A stretch of 8,585 nt of DNA from Nitrospirota bacterium. Its GTDB lineage: Bacteria; Nitrospirota; Thermodesulfovibrionia; Thermodesulfovibrionales; Dissulfurispiraceae. Below the pieces are notes generated by a model that was not told the origin of the DNA, searched no databases, and saw only the letters and a program-made list of their open reading frames with translations. Positions 5,504 through 8,585 of the stretch are shown piece by piece; position 1 is the first letter of the stretch, and every line of letters begins with the position of its first letter. The stretch lies in contig DUZI01000064.1 of assembly GCA_013349595.1 (NCBI GenBank), positions 1-8,585 on the forward strand, in the 5' to 3' direction. A program made the position numbers and the translations under genes.

Positions 5504-6666
5504 ATTATCTTTTTAAGTCTCTCCGTTGCCTCTTTAATCCTTTCAGACGATTGGGTAAGGGCAAATCTTATGTAACCCTCTCCTGGTGCACCAAAACCAA
5601 TACCAGGTGTACAAAGAATACCGCATTGTTCAAGTATTTTTGCTACAAAACTCGTAGAATCATAATCCTTAGAAACCTTCACCCATACATAAAAAGTTGC
5701 CTCAGGTATAGTGAATTGAAAACCTAACTTTTTCAAGCCTTCACACAAAATATCTCTCCTGTCTTGATAAATTTCCCTTATCTTTACAAGTTCACTGTCA
5801 GGTGTATTGAGGGCAACTATCCCCGCCTCCTGAATAGCCTGAAAGACACCTGAATCAAGATTAGTCTTAATCTTTCCAAGCCCAAAAATCACATCTTTAT
5901 TACCAACTGCAAAACCAATCCTCCACCCTGTCATGTTATAAGTCTTGGAAAGGGAGTGAAATTCAATACCTACATCCTTTGCACCTTCGTATTGGAGAAA
6001 ACTCTTTGGCCTGTTGCCGTCATAATAGATTTCTGAATAAGCTGCATCATGACAGACGATAATGTTATACCTATGGGCAAATTCGATTAATTCTTTGAAA
6101 AAGTCATCATTGCCATTTGCAGAGGTAGGATTATTTGGATAATTTACAAATATTAACTTTGCCCTTTTTTTTATGTCTTCAGGTATAGATTTTAAATCAG
6201 GGAGAAAATTATTTTGCTCTAAAAGTGGTATCAAATAAGGCTCTCCCCCTGCAAAGAGTGTGCTTACGGGATAAACAGGATAACCTGGTGAAGGGACAAG
6301 GACAACATCTCCTGAATTTATAAAGGCAAGGGGTATATGTCCGATACCCTCTTTTGAACCGATGAGGGAGAGCACTTCAGTTTTAGGGTCAAGAAAGACA
6401 TTAAATCTTTTTTTGTACCAATCACAAACAGCCTGTCTATAAGAAAGCATTCCCTCGTAAGAAGGGTAACGATGATTCTCTGGCTTAAGGGCAGATTTAT
6501 TTAATGCCCCAACTATGTGTTGAGGTGTAGGGATGTCTGGATCACCAATACTTAAGTCAATTAAATCAACCCCCTTTGCAAGTGCCTCCTGTTTCATCTT
6601 ATCAATGGTAGCAAAAAGATAAGGTGGTAGATTCTTTACCCTATCTGCAAGTCTCACTTCAATCAT
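5500..6666 (-). CDS. dapL: LL-diaminopimelate aminotransferase
   Basis: This 388-residue class I/II PLP aminotransferase closely follows the DapL pattern: IEVRLADRVKNLPPYLFATI, IDLSIGDPDIPTP, NHRYPSYEGM, LIGSKEGIGHIPLAF, VPSPGYPVYP, NYPNNPTSA (about 175-183), HDAAYSEIYYDG with the cofactor Asp at about 207, and FHSLSKTYNMTGWRIG with the Schiff-base lysine at about 241 and Arg at about 249. DapL converts tetrahydrodipicolinate directly to LL-diaminopimelate using glutamate, a short route to lysine and peptidoglycan precursors known from Desulfobacterota, Nitrospirota, Chloroflexota, chlamydiae, plants and others. The ATG has AAAGGAGG 8 nt upstream, follows the gatB stop by 36 bp and overlaps folK by 4 bp. 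A related aspartate/alanine aminotransferase is the alternative, less likely given the GSKEGIGHIPLAF and NHRYPSYEG motifs. Confidence 0.93.
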   Translation of the reverse strand: MIEVRLADRVKNLPPYLFATIDKMKQEALAKGVDLIDLSIGDPDIPTPQHIVGALNKSALKPENHRYPSYEGMLSYRQAVCDWYKKRFNVFLDPKTEVLSLIGSKEGIGHIPLAFINSGDVVLVPSPGYPVYPVSTLFAGGEPYLIPLLEQNNFLPDLKSIPEDIKKRAKLIFVNYPNNPTSANGNDDFFKELIEFAHRYNIIVCHDAAYSEIYYDGNRPKSFLQYEGAKDVGIEFHSLSKTYNMTGWRIGFAVGNKDVIFGLGKIKTNLDSGVFQAIQEAGIVALNTPDSELVKIREIYQDRRDILCEGLKKLGFQFTIPEATFYVWVKVSKDYDSTSFVAKILEQCGILCTPGIGFGAPGEGYIRFALTQSSERIKEATERLKKII

Positions 6667-6674
6667 ATTAACTG

Positions 6675-6682
6675 CCTCCTTT
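6675..6682 (-). promoter_or_regulatory. Ribosome binding site of dapL
   Basis: AAAGGAGG on the minus strand ends 8 nt before the dapL ATG. It is located in the 36-bp gap after gatB. Confidence 0.75.
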
Positions 6683-6702
6683 TATTTTGATATTTACTCC
6701 CT

Positions 6703-8130
6703 TTATCCCAACTTTGCTTTAAGCAGGTCATTTAACAATTGGGGATTTGCCTTCCCCTTTGTTGCCTTCATAACTTGTCCAGCAAAGAAGCTTAATAGCT
6801 TGGTCTCGCCTTGTCTATATCTTTCAACCTCTTTTGTATGAGTTGACATTATCTCATTAATTATCTTTTCTATCTCTGATGTATCTGTTATCTGGACAAG
6901 CCCTTTTTCCTTGACAATTAAATCGGCATCTTTACCAGTTTTGTAAATATCTTGAAATATTGACTTGGCAATCTTACCACTTATTACCCCTTTGTCAATA
7001 AGAGTAATCATTGAGGCCAACTGATGAGGTTTAATAGGGCACTCATCAATTGATTTACCATCATCTTTAAGCAGCTTTGTCAAATCACCCATAATCCAGT
7101 TTGCACATGCCTTTGGTTGTCCACCTGCCTTCACTGCCTCTTCAAACCATTCTGACAGAGCCCTTTCAGAGGAGAGAAATTCAGCATCATAGTCAGTAAG
7201 ACCAAAGTCTCTGACAAATCTCTGCCTCTTTATATCAGGTAATTCTGGCAAGGTTGCCCTTATCTCATTGAGCAATCCTTCGTCTATGATTATTGGCACA
7301 AGGTCAGGGTCAGGGAAATAACGGTAATCATGTGCTTGTTCCTTCGACCTCATTGAGTGTGTAGTGCCTAAATCAGAGTCAAAGAGCCTCGTCTCTTGCA
7401 ATATCCTGCCACCTTCCTTGAGAATGCTTATCTGTCTCTTTATTTCATACTCAAGGGCTTTTTCTACATACTTAAAAGAGTTCATATTTTTTAATTCAAC
7501 CTTTACACCAAATTCCTTTTGTCCCAGTGGTCTTACGGATACATTGGCATCACACCTAAGAGAACCCTGTTCCATGTTGCCATCACATACATCAATGTAT
7601 CTCAAGATGGTTCGTAATTTCTTCATGTATTCAGATGCCTCTTTTGATGTTCTTATATCTGGTTCAGAAACTATTTCCATAAGTGGAACGCCTGTCCTAT
7701 TTAAATCAACAAGACTGTAAGGGATTTTGCCTTCGTGAATATTTTTCCCTGCATCCTCCTCCAGATGTATCCTTGTTAAGTTAATCCTCTTGATTTCATT
7801 ATCAACCATAATCTCTATATATCCGCCTTCACAAATAGGTAATTCATACTGACTAATCTGATAATTTTTAGGTAGGTCGGGATAAAAATAGTTTTTTCTT
7901 GCAAACCTGCTAAGTGGTGCAATCCTTGAGTTTAGAGCAAGTCCTGTCTTTATAGCGTAGTTAAGGGCTTTTTTATTTAAGACAGGTAATACCCCAGGAA
8001 GTCCGAGACAAACAGGGCAAGTCTGAGAATTAGGCTCAGAGCCAAAATCAGTGGAGCAACTACAAAAAATCTTTGTCTTTGTAGATAATTGTGCATGAAC
8101 TTCAAGTCCAATCACTGCTTCATATTCCAT
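6703..8130 (-). CDS. gatB: Asp-tRNA(Asn)/Glu-tRNA(Gln) amidotransferase subunit B
   Basis: This 475-residue protein is full length for GatB, the kinase and transamidase subunit of GatCAB, which converts Glu-tRNA(Gln) or Asp-tRNA(Asn) to the amidated forms. Motifs in order: VIGLEVHAQL (about 6-15), a zinc-type CSC...CPVC set (Cys about 23, 25, 38 and 41), the ARKNYFYPDLPKNYQISQYE block, RIHLEEDAGK with Glu at about 125, the signature DLNRTGVPLMEIVSEPD, GSLRCDANVSVRP, VELKNMNSF and DYRYFPDPDL. The C-terminal third is the helical plus YqeY-like tail that contacts tRNA, ending in KGKANPQLLNDLLKAKL. It appears to lead the operon with dapL, folK and yjbQ; gatA and gatC are not adjacent. A modest AAGAGGG precedes the ATG. 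Confidence 0.97.
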   Translation of the reverse strand: MEYEAVIGLEVHAQLSTKTKIFCSCSTDFGSEPNSQTCPVCLGLPGVLPVLNKKALNYAIKTGLALNSRIAPLSRFARKNYFYPDLPKNYQISQYELPICEGGYIEIMVDNEIKRINLTRIHLEEDAGKNIHEGKIPYSLVDLNRTGVPLMEIVSEPDIRTSKEASEYMKKLRTILRYIDVCDGNMEQGSLRCDANVSVRPLGQKEFGVKVELKNMNSFKYVEKALEYEIKRQISILKEGGRILQETRLFDSDLGTTHSMRSKEQAHDYRYFPDPDLVPIIIDEGLLNEIRATLPELPDIKRQRFVRDFGLTDYDAEFLSSERALSEWFEEAVKAGGQPKACANWIMGDLTKLLKDDGKSIDECPIKPHQLASMITLIDKGVISGKIAKSIFQDIYKTGKDADLIVKEKGLVQITDTSEIEKIINEIMSTHTKEVERYRQGETKLLSFFAGQVMKATKGKANPQLLNDLLKAKLG

Positions 8131-8171
8131 TGTTTAACCCTCTTATAGCTTTTTAAAATGTGTGATATTTT

Positions 8172-8211
8172 ACCATTAATGGTTATAATTTTTTTAAAAG
8201 GCTTATCTTAA
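8172..8211 (-). promoter_or_regulatory. Candidate promoter and 12-bp palindrome upstream of gatB
   Basis: On the minus strand TTAAGA (8211-8206) and TATAAC (8187-8182) are 18 bp apart, a weak sigma-70 match. The perfect 12-bp palindrome ACCATTAATGGT (8172-8183) overlaps the -10 edge and the expected transcription start, where an operator could sit. The repeat element begins immediately upstream at about 8216. No regulator can be named. Confidence 0.3.
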
Positions 8212-8215
8212 TTAC

Positions 8216-8487
8216 AAGAGATCCAGCGATAAGGATAAGTCTCTTTCGTTCGTTTTGACAGTTCTAATGCTCCTTTCGCTACAGCCGCAAAACTCAACTA
8301 CCACCCCAACAACGACTTTTTGGGGACCCAGTTTCTTCGGGTGTAAACATTTGCGGCTGTTTAACGCTTCAGTCGCAAAGAACTGTTGCCCAAAAAAAGC
8401 ATTGCATTATAAAGAATAAAGCAAAATTAAAATGAAATCGTCGATTGTAAAAATTCCGAAACAGCCCTTCCTATCGCTATTTTTGGG
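8216..8487. repeat. Chimeric MITE-like element: GC-richer type left part joined to AT-rich type right part
   Basis: From 8216 to about 8391 this is a reverse-complement copy of the element at 4400-4629 (ending AGATCCAGCGATAAGGAT and carrying the same CTCTTTCGTTCG, GCGGCTGTTTAACGCT and CAGTCGCAAAGAACTG segments). From about 8396 to 8487 it is a same-strand copy of 2283-2372, with only three differences seen by eye in about 90 bp. The join lies in an A-rich run followed by GCAT, present in both parents. The whole still has family ends on both sides. No protein is encoded. Part of the central hairpin found at 4514-4541 is degraded here. Confidence 0.8.
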
Positions 8488-8492
8488 TTGAT

Positions 8493-8585
8493 CCCAAAAT
8501 CGGCGATAGAACTGAGTACTTAACAAAATCAAGTCGAAAGGGTTGGTGAGGGATACGACACCTTTTAAGAAGCTTTAGCAAAAGG
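8493..8585. repeat. AT-rich type MITE-like element, left half, cut by the window end
   Basis: It begins CCCAAAATCGGCGATAG and follows the left half of the element at 2176-2284 (shared AACTGAG, AAAATCAAGT, AAGGGTTG, ATACGACA and CTTTAGCAAAAGG). The long hairpin arm is shortened and altered. It starts 5 bp (TTGAT) after the end of the preceding element. The window stops exactly where the right half would begin. Confidence 0.75.

Noticed and set aside
7364..7720. 118-codon + strand frame opposite gatB
   Set aside because: It is the shadow of the highly conserved central part of gatB, with no ribosome binding site and no recognisable domain.

Overview
The window looks like a piece of an AT-rich chromosome from an anaerobic, flagellated, dissimilatory sulfur-metabolising bacterium. 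The main clue is the left edge, which carries the 3' end of a dsrMKJOP-type operon (partial dsrO, then complete dsrP). An LL-diaminopimelate aminotransferase and a FlaF-like flagellar gene fit a Nitrospirota (Thermodesulfovibrio-like) or Desulfobacterota host. That placement is inference; no rRNA or other marker is present.

Layout: (1) 1-1623, + strand: dsrO end, dsrP and a strong bidirectional terminator. (2) 1609-2162, - strand: a hotdog acyl-CoA thioesterase with its own promoter. (3) 2176-2372: a palindromic repeat element. (4) 2542-4397, + strand: flaF followed by a TPR-glycosyltransferase resembling flagellin-modifying FlmG; neither has a Shine-Dalgarno sequence. (5) 4400-4629: a second palindromic element with near-identical 21-bp ends and 5-bp flanking direct repeats, lying exactly between two convergent stop codons. 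(6) 8130-4636, - strand: a compact housekeeping operon gatB-dapL-folK-yjbQ (tRNA-dependent amidation, lysine/peptidoglycan precursor, folate, UPF0047), joined by overlaps or short gaps. (7) 8216-8585: two more repeat elements in tandem, 5 bp apart; the first is a chimera of the two element types and the second runs off the window.

The most unusual content is this family of non-coding inverted-repeat elements. At least four copies share a terminal motif (core AGCGATAR, often preceded by CCCAAA) but have two unrelated interiors, one about 32% and one about 47% G+C. I read them as MITE-like elements whose parent transposase is not in the window. Two of them bracket the flaF/glycosyltransferase pair, which also differs from its neighbours in translation signals.
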